NCBI GenBank assembly: GCA_033239125.1
Contig: BSWB01000004.1
Coordinates: forward strand, 30,625,501 to 30,689,500
Length of the DNA stretch: 64,000 bases
Direction: 5' to 3'
Origin: Fagopyrum homotropicum
Lineage: Eukaryota; Streptophyta; Magnoliopsida; Caryophyllales; Polygonaceae
Below, piece by piece: positions 1 to 9,893 of the stretch (within the stretch, counting starts at the first letter, position 1; each line of letters opens with the position of its first letter). The position numbers and the translations under genes were made by a program. Below the pieces are notes generated by a model. It ran no database searches, was not told the origin of the DNA, and saw nothing but the letters and a program-made list of their open reading frames with translations.

Positions 1-425
1 GCGTGGTGGTGAACTCTTCGAACCAGTAGCAGGCCGGTCCAGGACAAGTTGCGACACCCTACTGCGTTACATCACCCGGAAAGGAGAACCCCGGCAGCCT
101 GCAGTAGGTAAGCCTCTCGTTAAACAACAGTGCGTATAGAGACGGTTTATGGGTATGAATGTGTGCTGGATGTGTAATTATATACATACTTATGAGAATT
201 TTTGAACGTATAAGTGTATATATACGTATAGGAGAGTATGAAGGTATATAGATGTATGAGTACGAGTTGGATATAGATAGGGAAGATATAGTGGTATAAA
301 TATACACTGCAGTGTGTTAGTCATAGGTACAAAAATATTTATGTGAATAGATTGAAGCTTTGGACATATATTTACATAGGTGTGTATATATATATATATA
401 TGATGATATATTTAGCGATATATGT

Positions 426-465
<40 letters not shown>

Positions 466-1324
466 CAGTACGAATGAGAAAATAAATATCTGGAGATATA
501 TATGCAAGTACCGAGTAGTTACATAATTATACGGGTTGAAGGAAAAGTTAGGGTATGTACGTAAATATATATATATACCGAGGTACGAGTAAAGTGGTCC
601 GAGCTATAACTTATAATTTATAAGAAAAACTTTAGAAAGAGAGAGACTAATCATAGAGAACAAATCCTAAAAGGGATTTAGTAGGACTCAAGAGTGAACT
701 TTGAGAACTTTCGGTACCAGGGGTAAAATGGTCTTTTACCATAAGATAGTTGTTTTTCCGTAATTCCTTCGCAAGAGGTTGGACAGCGAGATGTGATTTT
801 TGATACACATGCCTTCATTGACAGGCACTTGAGTTACCATGAGTACGGACTATCTGAGGAGTGTTAGAGTGTTTTGACTCAGGTTAGATCAGCAGGTTAG
901 ATCAGCATCTGAGTGATTATGTTTATCTGAGTGTGTTTGTGCTGCTATTATTCTGCTAATATTTAGATAACTAGCTAACGGTTCTTGTTGTTGTTGTTTT
1001 AGATTTACCGCAGGTTAGATCAGCAGCTGAGTGATCCGGAAGTAGTGGTCAGCCGGGTCTCCGTACTCCTTAGAGCGGGGTTGGGGTTGTTTTTTCTTTC
1101 CTTTCTGTTGGTTAAGACATTTGCTCTTTTCTTTTGTTTAAGTACCGTAGGCTGCTAGACAGTGTTGCATTCATTACTCTAAAAACATGGTTTTTATGAA
1201 TTTCGGTTTCTTTATTTGTGTCTTGTTGCAAGATCCTAGTATTGTTGTTGTCAAACTGAGGTCGGGACCCATTGTGAGGTCCTAACCAGTAATACTCCGA
1301 GTTCTGAGAATTCGGGGTGTTACA
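1..1324 (+). mobile_element. 3' part of a forward-oriented gypsy LTR (left end outside window)
   Basis: The segment ends in TTCGGGGTGTTACA, the same terminal signature as the other LTRs here. Upstream lie the LTR landmarks in the usual order: a TA microsatellite, GCTAACGG followed by a T-rich tract and TTTTAG at 1001-1002, ATTTACCGCAGGTTAG, and GGTCGGGACCCATTGTGAGGTCCTAACC. The 5' part is off the window, so solo LTR versus full element cannot be decided. No clear GTAAGT partner precedes the GCTAAC/TTTTAG pair, so the LTR intron seen in other copies looks partly deleted. Confidence 0.8.
429..464. repeat. (TA)n microsatellite in LTR
   Basis: An uninterrupted TA run. Comparable runs occur in the V LTRs and all Y LTRs. 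Confidence 0.9.
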
Positions 1325-1431
1325 AGTATTTAGTGTTGTTTTATATTATTTAAATGAAGAAAGGTTAGCGGGTCGGAATCAGTTTAACCCGATATTATGC
1401 GGAATAAAAAAAAAAATTTCGGGGTATTACA
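1325..1431 (-). mobile_element. Stub of a reversed LTR (first ~107 bp on the minus strand)
   Basis: Read on the minus strand it starts TGTAATACCCCGAAATT, very like the start of LTR B (TGTAATACCCGAAAATT). It borders U-repeat DNA at 1432 and is interrupted at 1325 by the forward LTR to its left. It is therefore an older insertion cut by a younger one. Confidence 0.65.
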
Positions 1432-3159
1432 AATATTATAGAATTAAGCATGTTAATAGTACAATTATACAATAAGTATTATATTCTAAAAGTGTATCTT
1501 ACCAATATTGATGATAAAAAAAACATTTTCAAAGGTTAATGACTCTAACTTTGTGCACCTTTGGAAGGAGACTTAAGCCTCTCATTTGTTGAACCCGTTG
1601 ACATGTAAAATATACTTGGTTTTCCACGAACCCTTCAACAACAATTGATCATCATAAAGGGTATATTGATTCAATATTTCTCCAAGAGAGTGTTAAAATG
1701 GTGTTCATCATCCAACACGTTCAACTTGAAGTTATTATTACAACGGGTGACTTTTTATGAATAAGACAATTTATCAAAATTGCACCCGGACGAGCACACT
1801 TAACTTCAGAGTTCTTTGTTCTCACTCGACCACTGAAAAGAAGAATTTTTTTTGACATGGGTAGCAATCCATCCTTATAAGTTAACCATAAATCTCCATT
1901 CAAATGATGCAGATAACAATTTTACCAGGTGTTACCGGTTCTAACTCCAATTTGAACGTATTGGAAGATGAATCCGTTTTTAATGTTTTTGGAGAAAATT
2001 TTGGATCAATATAATCTGTTTTGATGACCGAATAATGTTGAACGGGTATACTTGTAGAATTTATAGATTCTTTCTATCGTGATTGAAATATATTATAAGG
2101 TGTATACAAAAAACAAAAGCAATAATCATTATTGAAATTCTCAATTGATTTTACCAACCAACTAAATTAACTATAATATTTAATAATCATATAATATCCA
2201 AGTGAATCAACCGATATATTCACTTGTGTGGGATTAATTATTCATTATCAATATTGTTAGATATTAAGTAACACATCAAAAGATTTATTAGTTTTTTTCC
2301 ATAATATTCTTTAAATCTCAAATATTTTATATAAAATATTTTATTCATTATTATTTACTAAGTAACTAAATAATATATTATATTAATAACAATATATTGA
2401 ATACAAAAAATAAATTTGGCAACCCTAGTTATTTTATTGTACCATAAATATTCTTCCGAAAATCTTCATTTTTATATATATTTTAAGATTTAATATACTA
2501 TGCTAAATAATACACTCAAATAAAATATCATAAAACCAAGTCATCGAATATAAGAAAACCGATTTCACTAATCCAATTTGTTATTTTTCAAAGAATTTTT
2601 CGATGTCAGCATCAAATTAGACGAAATCAATTATTTTGAATGCAAAATATCAATTATACATAACATAATATTATTAAAGTTTTTAACTAAATGATTTATT
2701 ATATATGTTTTAAAATACTATTGCATTCAATTAAATGAATAAAAACCTAATTTTATCAATATGCTTAGATATTTTACGCAAAACCCTTTTTGGTTAGATA
2801 GCAAATTAAGATAGTTTCTTTACTTTTATCCAAAATTATGAAAACATCAAGGAAACTATACATACATCCAACCCATTTAATAAATCCTATTGTCAAATAA
2901 AATAGAATCAACAAAAATATATGAATATCCTTTTTTAAATTGATTGATCATCTCTTTATGAGGAATAGGATGTATAGTAAAACACGAATAATAAAAATAA
3001 ATACATAAATTTAATCCCGTATTTGTCGAGTAGTGTAGTAGTAAAAATTAATAAATAACACACTTTATCATAAATTTTAATAATTGCATAAACATGTAAA
3101 GTGGTTGATGTTATAAGAAGAAGAAAAAATAAGAGCATTTTTTACAAAAAAGAAACATA
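1432..3159. repeat. U tandem repeat, unit 1 (about 1.73 kb)
   Basis: AT-rich sequence that recurs almost unchanged from 3160, in direct tandem. The unit has no LTR ends, primer site or terminal repeats. It contains a minus-strand open frame of about 60 codons (1721-1903) with neighbouring stops; I do not recognise the peptide and do not claim a gene. The rest of the unit has no supported coding sequence. The phase of the unit boundary is arbitrary, set by where the LTR stub ends. Confidence 0.85.
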
Positions 3160-4332
3160 AATATTATAGAATTAAGCATGTTAACAGTACAATTATACAA
3201 TAAGTATTATATTCTAAAAGTGTATCTTACCAATATTGATGATAAAAAAAAACATTTTCAAAGGTTAATGACTCTAACTTTGTGCACCTTTGGAAGGAGA
3301 CTTAAGCCTCTCATTTGTTGAACCCGTTGACATGTAAAATATACTTGGTTTTCCACGAACCCTTCAACAACAATTGATCATCATAAAGGGTATATTGATT
3401 CAATATTTCTCCAAGAGAGTGTTAAAATGGTGTTCATCATCCAACACGTTCAAATTGAAGTTATTATTACAACGGGTGACTTTTTATGAATAAGACAATT
3501 TATCAAAATTGCTCCCGCACGAGCACACTTAATTTCAGAGTTCTTTGTCCTCACTCGACCACTGAAAAGAAGAATTTTTTTTGACATGGGTAGCAATACA
3601 TCCTTATAAGTTAACCATAAATCTCCATTCAAATGATGCACATAACAATTTTACCAGGTGTTACCGCTTCTAACTCCAATTTGAACGTATTGGAAGATGA
3701 ATCCGTTTTTAATGTTTTTGGAGAAAATTTTGGATCAATATAATCTGTTTTGATGACCGAATAATGTTGAACGGGTATACTTGTAGAATTTAGAGATTCT
3801 TTCTATCGTGATTGAAATATATTATAAGGTGTATACAAAAAACAAAAAACAATAATCATTATTGAAACTCTCAATTGATTTTACCAACCAACTAAATTAA
3901 CTATAATATTTAATAATCATATAATATCCAAGTGAATCAACCGATATATTCACTTGTGTGGGATTAATTATTCATTATCAATACTGTTAGATATTAAGTA
4001 ACACATCAAAAGATTTATTAGTTTTTTCCATAATATTCTTTAAATCTCAAATATTTTATATAAAATATTTTTATTCATTATTATTTACTAAGTAACTAAA
4101 TAATATATTATATTAATAACAATATATTGAATACAAAAAATAAATTTGGCCACCCTAGTTATTTTATTGTACCATAAATATTCTTCCGAAAATCTTCATT
4201 TTTATATATATTTTAAGATTTAATATACTATGCTAAATAATACACTCAAATAAAATATCATAAAACCAAGTCATCGAATAAAAGAAAAACGATTTCACTA
4301 ATCCAATTTGTTATTTTTCAAAGAATTTTTCG
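3160..4332. repeat. U tandem repeat, unit 2 left part
   Basis: Repeats unit 1 with scattered substitutions, then is interrupted after TTTTTCGATGTC by LTR A. The remainder resumes at 30403. The 63-codon minus-strand frame at 3450-3641 matches that of unit 1. No other coding signal is seen. Confidence 0.85.
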
Positions 4333-4337
4333 ATGTC
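4333..4337. repeat. Target-site duplication ATGTC, left copy (LTR A)
   Basis: ATGTC directly precedes TGTAATAACCGG and occurs again at 30403-30407 directly after the terminal TTACA of LTR A. In undamaged U the site reads CGATGTCAGCATC once. Confidence 0.9.
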
Positions 4338-4781
4338 TGTAATAACCGGAAATTTTATTCCTGATTATTTTCGAGTCAAACCGAGATTTGAAACCTTGAC
4401 CTCTTTAAGATACCTAACTTTATGCCTAGCACTAATTTTATCATTTTATGTAAAGTTTATAACCACATAAAATGATGAAATATACACCAAACTCTAGTTA
4501 TATGTATATATTTATATAGGTCTTTTGACGAGGCCATGACGAGTTTTGACGAGTTTAATTATGACAAGACCAAGATAAAGCCATGGACTTTCTTGATAGA
4601 CCATTTATACCTTAACTTTCTTTGTGGGCTGCTTGGGAGGAATCTTGGAGCCGGCCCAACCACCAAACCCTACTCCAGCTAGTAAGAGAGCCGGCCTAGG
4701 AAAAATACAACGCTGCTGCTGCACGGTTTCCTTCCCTTAATTCACGCCTTATCCCCAAGTTTTGAAACTTGGGGTGTTACA
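4338..4781 (+). mobile_element. LTR A (X family), 5' part
   Basis: Begins TGTAATAACCGG next to the target duplication and pairs with the 3' part at 27695-30402. The two parts total about 3.15 kb, close to the B/A hybrid LTR, so A is best read as a solo LTR. An inverted repeat (TCATTTTATGT at 4441-4451, ACATAAAATGA at 4465-4475) matches the U3 hairpins of W. The last 30 bases contain a 10-bp-arm palindrome (about 4754-4775) where the reversed LTR Z begins, so the exact A/Z border is unresolved. Confidence 0.7.
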
Positions 4782-4895
4782 ACAAGGCACAAATGTAATA
4801 TACGGAATTTTTATTCCGTTTATTTCTGTAACAAACCCGATCTCGATCAGTTGATCCATATCCGTCTACTTAGTTAGACACATAATTATAAAGTT

Positions 4896-4985
4896 TATCA
4901 TTTTATGTGGATCTCCTTCACATAAAATGATAGAATCTTTTATAAGTTTATCATTTTATGTAGCTTACCTTCACATAAAATGATA
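4896..4985. repeat. Paired U3 hairpins in W 5' LTR
   Basis: Two consecutive perfect inverted repeats with 13-bp arms: TATCATTTTATGT (4896-4908) with ACATAAAATGATA (4920-4932), then the same arms at 4949-4961 and 4973-4985. The spacers are 11 bp and differ in sequence. The 3' LTR has the same pair at 11837-11926. Confidence 0.9.
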
Positions 4986-5201
4986 GGATTCATATAACCA
5001 ATCCTAAACTGTAACATAATCCGTATCCGTTTATTCCGTGCATTCATTGTCGGGATCTCGATTCCGGACTGCAGCTAGCACCGGGCTGCTGCTCCTTTCA
5101 CCCTTGCGCCAGCTCTAGCCCATCTGCAGCCCAGCTTCTGCAGCCCAGAAGCAGCTTGCCTGGGAGCCCATCACCAGCCTCAGCCCAGCCGCCGCCTGCT
5201 G

Positions 5202-5320
5202 CCTTGCCTTCTCTAGCCCAGCGTCCGTTTCAGCCCAGGAAGGAGCTGCTACCTTGCCTTCTCCAGCCCAGCGTCCGTTTCAGCCCAGGAAGGAGCTGCT
5301 GCCTTGCCTTCTCCAGCCCA
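5202..5320 (+). repeat. 50-bp tandem repeats in W 5' LTR
   Basis: CCTTGCCTTCT.AGCCCAGCG recurs at 5202, 5252 and 5302, a 50-bp period. The 3' LTR has the equivalent repeats at about 12143-12262. Confidence 0.85.
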
Positions 5321-6854
5321 GCAACGCCAGCCCAGCAACATGAAGACAGGAGCAGCCGTTACACGAGATTAATGCACATGATCTGCACCTTCCTTCCCCA
5401 ACTATTTATTTCCTATTCAGCCGGATTCTTCGCAACATACACGCTGCACTGGATCTCCTTCCTTCTCAGCGCATCTCCTTCCCTCTAACCTTTCGCAACA
5501 CTCAATCTGATTATCCGCCAACCTCAGACGCCCCTGCAGACCCACACAAACCCCTCCCTCTCTCATTGTTGTACTGAGCCATCCTCGAAGTCGATCACTG
5601 CACTACGAACGTCTCACATCTGGAACCGAGAGTAGGTGGTGGCTGCAACCAGGGACGGGCGACACCGCTTCTACAACAGAACAAGGTGAGTTCGGACCAC
5701 TCCTTACATTCTTTCTGTGTGTGTCCTCCCTACTGAACCTACTCGTTACCAGACGTTGGAAGCCGCAGGACACTGACTGCTCACTGCAGGAAGCCAAGCC
5801 GAACCATCACTTCCACCTCCTGATTTGTCACGCTGAGGAAACCGGAGGGCCATCTGGAACCGTCTGAAGGCGCCTCAGTCCAGTAGCTGTTGAAGAGGTG
5901 AGCCATCTCTCTTCTACAGTCCAATTCTTGCCCTCTAGATGTTATAATTGTATAGATTATATATGTTTTCGGTTTCGTTATGAATGGAGATCAAGCCAGG
6001 GAATTGGAGGGATAGTAATTGAGCTTTGTTGAAGTCTCCTATAATTCTAAATTATGATCACTGGATGATAATAAGAGTAGATCAGATTACTCCTAGAAAT
6101 AGAAATGAAAAACTCCCTTGTAGAACGCAGCTTTGTAAGTGAGTAATGGTCAATGTTGAGGATCAATGTTTGAGAGTTAGGTTGAACATCCACCGTTGAA
6201 ATTTTAATAGATGATAGATGGATGTATGTAGTTTACTCTATTAAAATTTGAGAAGAAATGAACGGTCGGATTAGAAGTTATAAGCTTACGAAGTTGGGTA
6301 GTTAAGCAGTTTTGTAAACTTTGGATTTTTGGCTAAGTATAGAAATTTCAAGTGAAGTAGTCAACTTTGATAATTTTTATAAAAATGTTGGATGAACAGT
6401 TTTGAGAAATTCTTGCTCCTAAGGATAGATGGAACATCATAGATGATCTAGAGAATTATTTCGAAATTTTTATAAGCTTTTACGAATTTTATATTTGAAA
6501 CCGAAGTTAGACCTTTACGATCTTTCGGAAAATAGGAAAATAGGAAAATAGGAAAAGTGCCAGTTTGTAACCAAACTAAACCTTAAGAGTTAGAATATGT
6601 TTTTAGAATCTCAAATAGGAGTTTAGACATGAATGTTGGAAATTTTGGGAGTTTCGGAACCAAGGGTAAAATGGTCATTTTACCCTAAATTAGTACTATA
6701 ACTAGTTATGTCTTATTACGTTCTTCTATCTTAGAAGTCTTAGACTTCTAACTACGTGGGAGTGTGCTAATGCACTTATCTCCTTTGACAGGAAACTGAG
6801 TTGCTACAGTTTACAGAGCGAGTTTGGTTTACAGAGAGTCGAGCTTTATACCAG

Positions 6855-7300
6855 GTAAGTCCTTTGGGCTTACTTAGCTGACTTCTAAATATGAGTATGA
6901 ATGATGATAGTGGTGTGTGATTGAGATGTTAGAGTTATAGGTTGTGATAAATAATTACCGACCTATACTTGGCCTAAGAGTAACGGGCGGTGGCATTCTG
7001 CTCAGTTAGCTTGCGAGCGCTGGGGGTTTCTTTAGGGACTAGTCCATACTCGGTTTGTAGTGATGCTACCGGCGGAGGTCAGCTAGACCTACACCCAGTT
7101 GGATAAGGAACGGAGGCGAGAACTGTTAATAGCTCTCGTGCCACAACTGTAAATTGAATAAGATGAATCACTTAAATAATAGATAATAAACGGTTGAGTG
7201 CCAGCATGATGTTTGTTTAATTTTTGTTTCTGCTTGTGTTTGTGCTATTGTCATTCTACTTATATTTGGATAGTTAGCTAACGGTTGTTATGTTGTGTAG
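6855..7300 (+). other. Putative spliceosomal intron inside W 5' LTR
   Basis: 5' splice site CCAG/GTAAGT at 6855, branch-like CTAAC at 7278-7282, and 3' splice site TGTGTAG ending at 7300, with the branch A 19 nt before the AG. The 446-nt interval, both splice sites and the branch motif recur at matching places in the W 3' LTR (24021-24466), V, X-family, Z and Y LTRs. The GTAAGT lies in a small hairpin (GTAAGTCC, TTT, GGGCTTAC). Splicing itself is inference. Confidence 0.6.
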
Positions 7301-7637
7301 ATTTACCACAGGTTAGAGCAGATGCCGAGTGATCCGGATGGTAGTGGTCAGCCGGGGTGTCGTACTTTAGGACGTTTTACAGTTTCTTCATTTGTGGGAT
7401 TTTCAGTTGGACCTTGCTTCCTTTCGTTCTTTCCGTACTTTGTTATATTACGTTTTTCGGCTGTTAGTTGTTCTGGTCACATTCATACATTGTTAAGAAT
7501 TATTTTATGATTTCTGGTTTTCCTTATCTGTGCCTTGTTGTAAGATCTTGTTAAGTTATTGTCAAACTAAGGTCGGGACCCACTGTGCGATCCTAACCAG
7601 TAACTCCCTGAGTTGTAAAATTTGGGGTGTTACAACA

Positions 7638-7649
7638 TGGTATCAGAGC
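7638..7649 (+). promoter_or_regulatory. W primer binding site (initiator tRNA-Met)
   Basis: TGGTATCAGAGC, complementary to the 3' end of plant initiator tRNA-Met, three bases after the LTR terminus. Confidence 0.93.
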
Positions 7650-7882
7650 TCTAGGTTGGCAACAATGGCACTTGAAATCTTCAAAAAAGGTCATATAAGT
7701 AAATAATTAGAACCCGAAAGGGGTCTGAGTTTCAAAAGGAATTTTGGTTTTAAAATGCATACATAGTCGGGTTGGGATGGAAAGTACGGATGACCACCAC
7801 TACCTCTGCGGATCTCGGTATTCTTAGTATTATTATTATAGACTTTTACTGTTATGATAGATTAGTTAGATTATAACTGTAG
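7650..7882 (+). promoter_or_regulatory. W 5' leader, conserved with V and Y
   Basis: CTAGGTTGGCAACAATGGCA just after the primer site, then a CCACCAC...GCGGATCTCGG block, both also found in the leaders of V (from 16679) and Y (minus strand, up to 41331 and 48405). No open frame. A role in dimerisation or packaging of element RNA is inference. Confidence 0.5.
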
Positions 7883-8782
7883 TTGTTACCATTCGTGCAG
7901 ATTGCACGTACTAGGGTTACACCAGTGACTGGCCGAGGTAGGGGTCGTCCCCCCCTTCCCCCAGTCAGACAGGACCGAGCTCCGAGTCAGCAGCAGCAAC
8001 AGTACCGGGCTCCAGGACATCCTGCTTCATACAGTACGGCACAAGGATCAGGTCGTGGCAGGGGACGTGGTAGTACCACTAACACCAGAGGAGGACCATC
8101 GAGAGTGTTCGAGTTGAGAAGCACTGAGCAGCCTGCAGCACCTGCGACCACAGGTACTATTTGGATCCATGACTTACCTGTGCGAGTTTTGTTTGATTCG
8201 GGTGCTACGCACTCCTTTATATCAGATGCATGTGTAGATAGGTTGTCCTTAGCTACAGTAGAGGGTGTACCTTTTGTGGTGGGGTTACCAGATGGGGGCA
8301 AGGTTAGAGGATCCCGAGAGATTTATGACTGTCCTATTCATCTGGGAGGCCGGATTTGGTTAGTAAATTTCCTAGTCATGCCCTTAGCACATGAGGACGT
8401 GATATTGGGGATAGATTGGATGACTAGACATGGAGCCGTCTTAGATATTGGTAGGAGGACTGTGACTGTCGCCACTGAGGAGGGTCACAGAGTGATATTC
8501 CGAGGTTGGGTCCTCGGAAAGTCCGGCACAGTTATCAGCGCAGTGAGAGCAGCCAGATTGATAGCACAGGGTTGCGAGGCCTTCTGGTGTTATGCCATGA
8601 AGGAGCGCAAGAGCCTGACAGTAGAGGAGATACCAGTTGCATGCGAGTTTGCAGAGGTATTCAGTGACGATTTACCAGGGCTACCTCCACAGAGAAGTGT
8701 TGACTTTAGCATCGAGTTAGAGCCGGGAACGAGACCGATCTCGAAGGCCCCCGTACCGCATGGCCCCGATAGAGCTGCTTGA
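7883..8782 (+). pseudogene. W gag remnant plus aspartic protease (pol N-terminal part)
   Basis: A 299-codon open stretch. Residues 1-75 are Arg/Gly- and Gln-rich (GRGRGRPP, QQQQQ, GSGRGRGRG), as in gag tails of this lineage. From about residue 95 comes a retropepsin-type aspartic protease with active-site DSGATHSF near 105-112 and the flap-side ILGIDWM segment. Capsid and the CCHC zinc knuckle, normally several hundred residues, are absent: only about 250 bp separate the primer site from this frame. RTRVTPVTGRGRGR may be the true gag N-terminus (ATT where a start would fit) joined to the gag C-terminus by deletion; that is inference. One extra C in the C-run near 8747-8752 shifts the frame just before the RT, so the last codons are out of register. 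The protein could act only if supplied in another form. Confidence 0.85.
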
Positions 8783-9443
8783 GCTGAAGAAGCAGTTAGA
8801 GGAGTTAGCAGAGAAGGGCTTCATACGCCCTAGTGTTTCTCCCTGGGGCGCACCAGTATTATTTGTGAGGATGAAGGATGGATCAATGAGGCTGTGTATT
8901 GATTACCGGGAGTTGAACAAGGTCACCATCAAGAATAAGTATCCACTGCCTCGCATAGATGATCTGCTAGAGCAGCTGCATGGAGCGTCAGTGTTCTTGA
9001 GGATAGACTTGAGATCGGGTTATCACCAGCTGAGAGTGAGAGACCAGGACATACCTAAGACGGCATTCCGGACTAGGTATGGCCACTATGAGTTTGTAGT
9101 GATGCCATTCGGGCTCACTAATGCGCCAGCGGTATTTATGGAGTTGATGAATGGGATTTTCATCGACTTCTTAGACCAGTTTGTAGTGGTCTTCATTGAC
9201 GACATTCTAGTTTACTCTAGAAGTCGAGAGGAGCATGCCGGACACTTGAGGACAGTGTTACAGATTCTACAGGATAGCCAGCTATATGCTAAGCTATCCA
9301 AGTGTGAGTTCTGGATGTCAGAGGTGGCTTTCCTAGGCCATGTGGTGACTGCTGAGGGGATTAAGGTCGACCCGGCAAAGGTTGAGTCAGTGTCTTCTTG
9401 GCAACCTCCGAAGAATGTTAAGGAGGTTCGCAGCTTCCTTTGA
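8760..9443 (+). pseudogene. W reverse transcriptase (pol fragment)
   Basis: 227 codons matching the palm and fingers of Ty3/gypsy reverse transcriptase, which copies element RNA into DNA in the virus-like particle. Visible motifs: LRLCIDYRELNKVT-type block near residues 43-57, DLRSGYHQ near 83-90, the MPFGLTNAP block at 115-124, and catalytic FIDD at 145-148 (the family's F/YxDD box). The preceding frame is offset by one base from this one, marking the frameshift. The frame ends at TGA 9441-9443 inside the usual FLGLAGYYRRF segment. The protein resumes in the same frame afterwards, so this is a nonsense mutation and not the natural end. Confidence 0.93.
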
Positions 9444-9878
9444 TTGGCAGGTTATTACCGTCGGTTTGTGGAAGGGTTTTCCATGATCGCCCGACCACTT
9501 ACTTATCTCCTGAGGAAGACTACTCGGTTCGTCTGGTCTGAACCGTGTCAGTAGAGCTTTGAGGAGCTGAAGAGGAGATTGACGTCTGCTCCGATCTTAG
9601 TACAGCCTGAGGGTACAGAGGACTTTGTAGTGTATAGTGACGCATCCAAGCTGGGCTTGGGTTGTGTCTTGATGCAGAGGGGTAAGGTCATAGCGTATGC
9701 GTCTCGACAGCTGAAGACGTATGAGGAGAACTACCCCACCCATGACCTGGAGTTAGCTGCGGTAGTACATGCTCTTAAGATCTGGCGTCATTATCTCTAT
9801 GGAGCGACCTGTCAGATCTTCACAGACCATAAGAGTCTGAAGTACATATTCACTCAGCGGGAGTTGAATAACTTCTAG
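9444..9878 (+). pseudogene. W RT connection and RNase H (pol fragment)
   Basis: After the TGA the same frame gives LAGYYRRFVEGF, meets TAG at 9552-9554, and opens again as a 99-codon piece from 9579. That piece is RNase H, which degrades the RNA strand of the RNA/DNA hybrid. Acidic residues sit in VVYSDAS, HDLELAAVV and IFTDHKSL, and the YASRQL and YPTHDLE landmarks are present. It ends at TAG 9876-9878, with a further in-frame TGA at 9885-9887, in the segment linking RNase H to integrase. There is no frameshift in this part. Confidence 0.9.
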
Positions 9879-9893
9879 ACGCGGTGACTAGAG

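Larger units (their letters stand above)
4794..7634 (+). mobile_element. W 5' LTR
   Basis: 2841 bp, TGTAATATACGG to GGGGTGTTACA, followed directly by the primer site. Contents in order: two TATCATTTTATGT hairpins (4896-4932 and 4949-4985), a GC-rich stretch with 50-bp repeats (5202-5320), and a putative intron (6855-7300). Short open frames inside (for example 5156-5488) sit in the GC-rich repeat stretch and resemble no known protein, so I treat them as incidental. Confidence 0.93.

Noticed and set aside
59..307. 82-codon minus-strand frame in the leftmost LTR
   Set aside because: Low-complexity Tyr/Ile/Ser translation of TA- and GTATA-rich LTR sequence; no domain.
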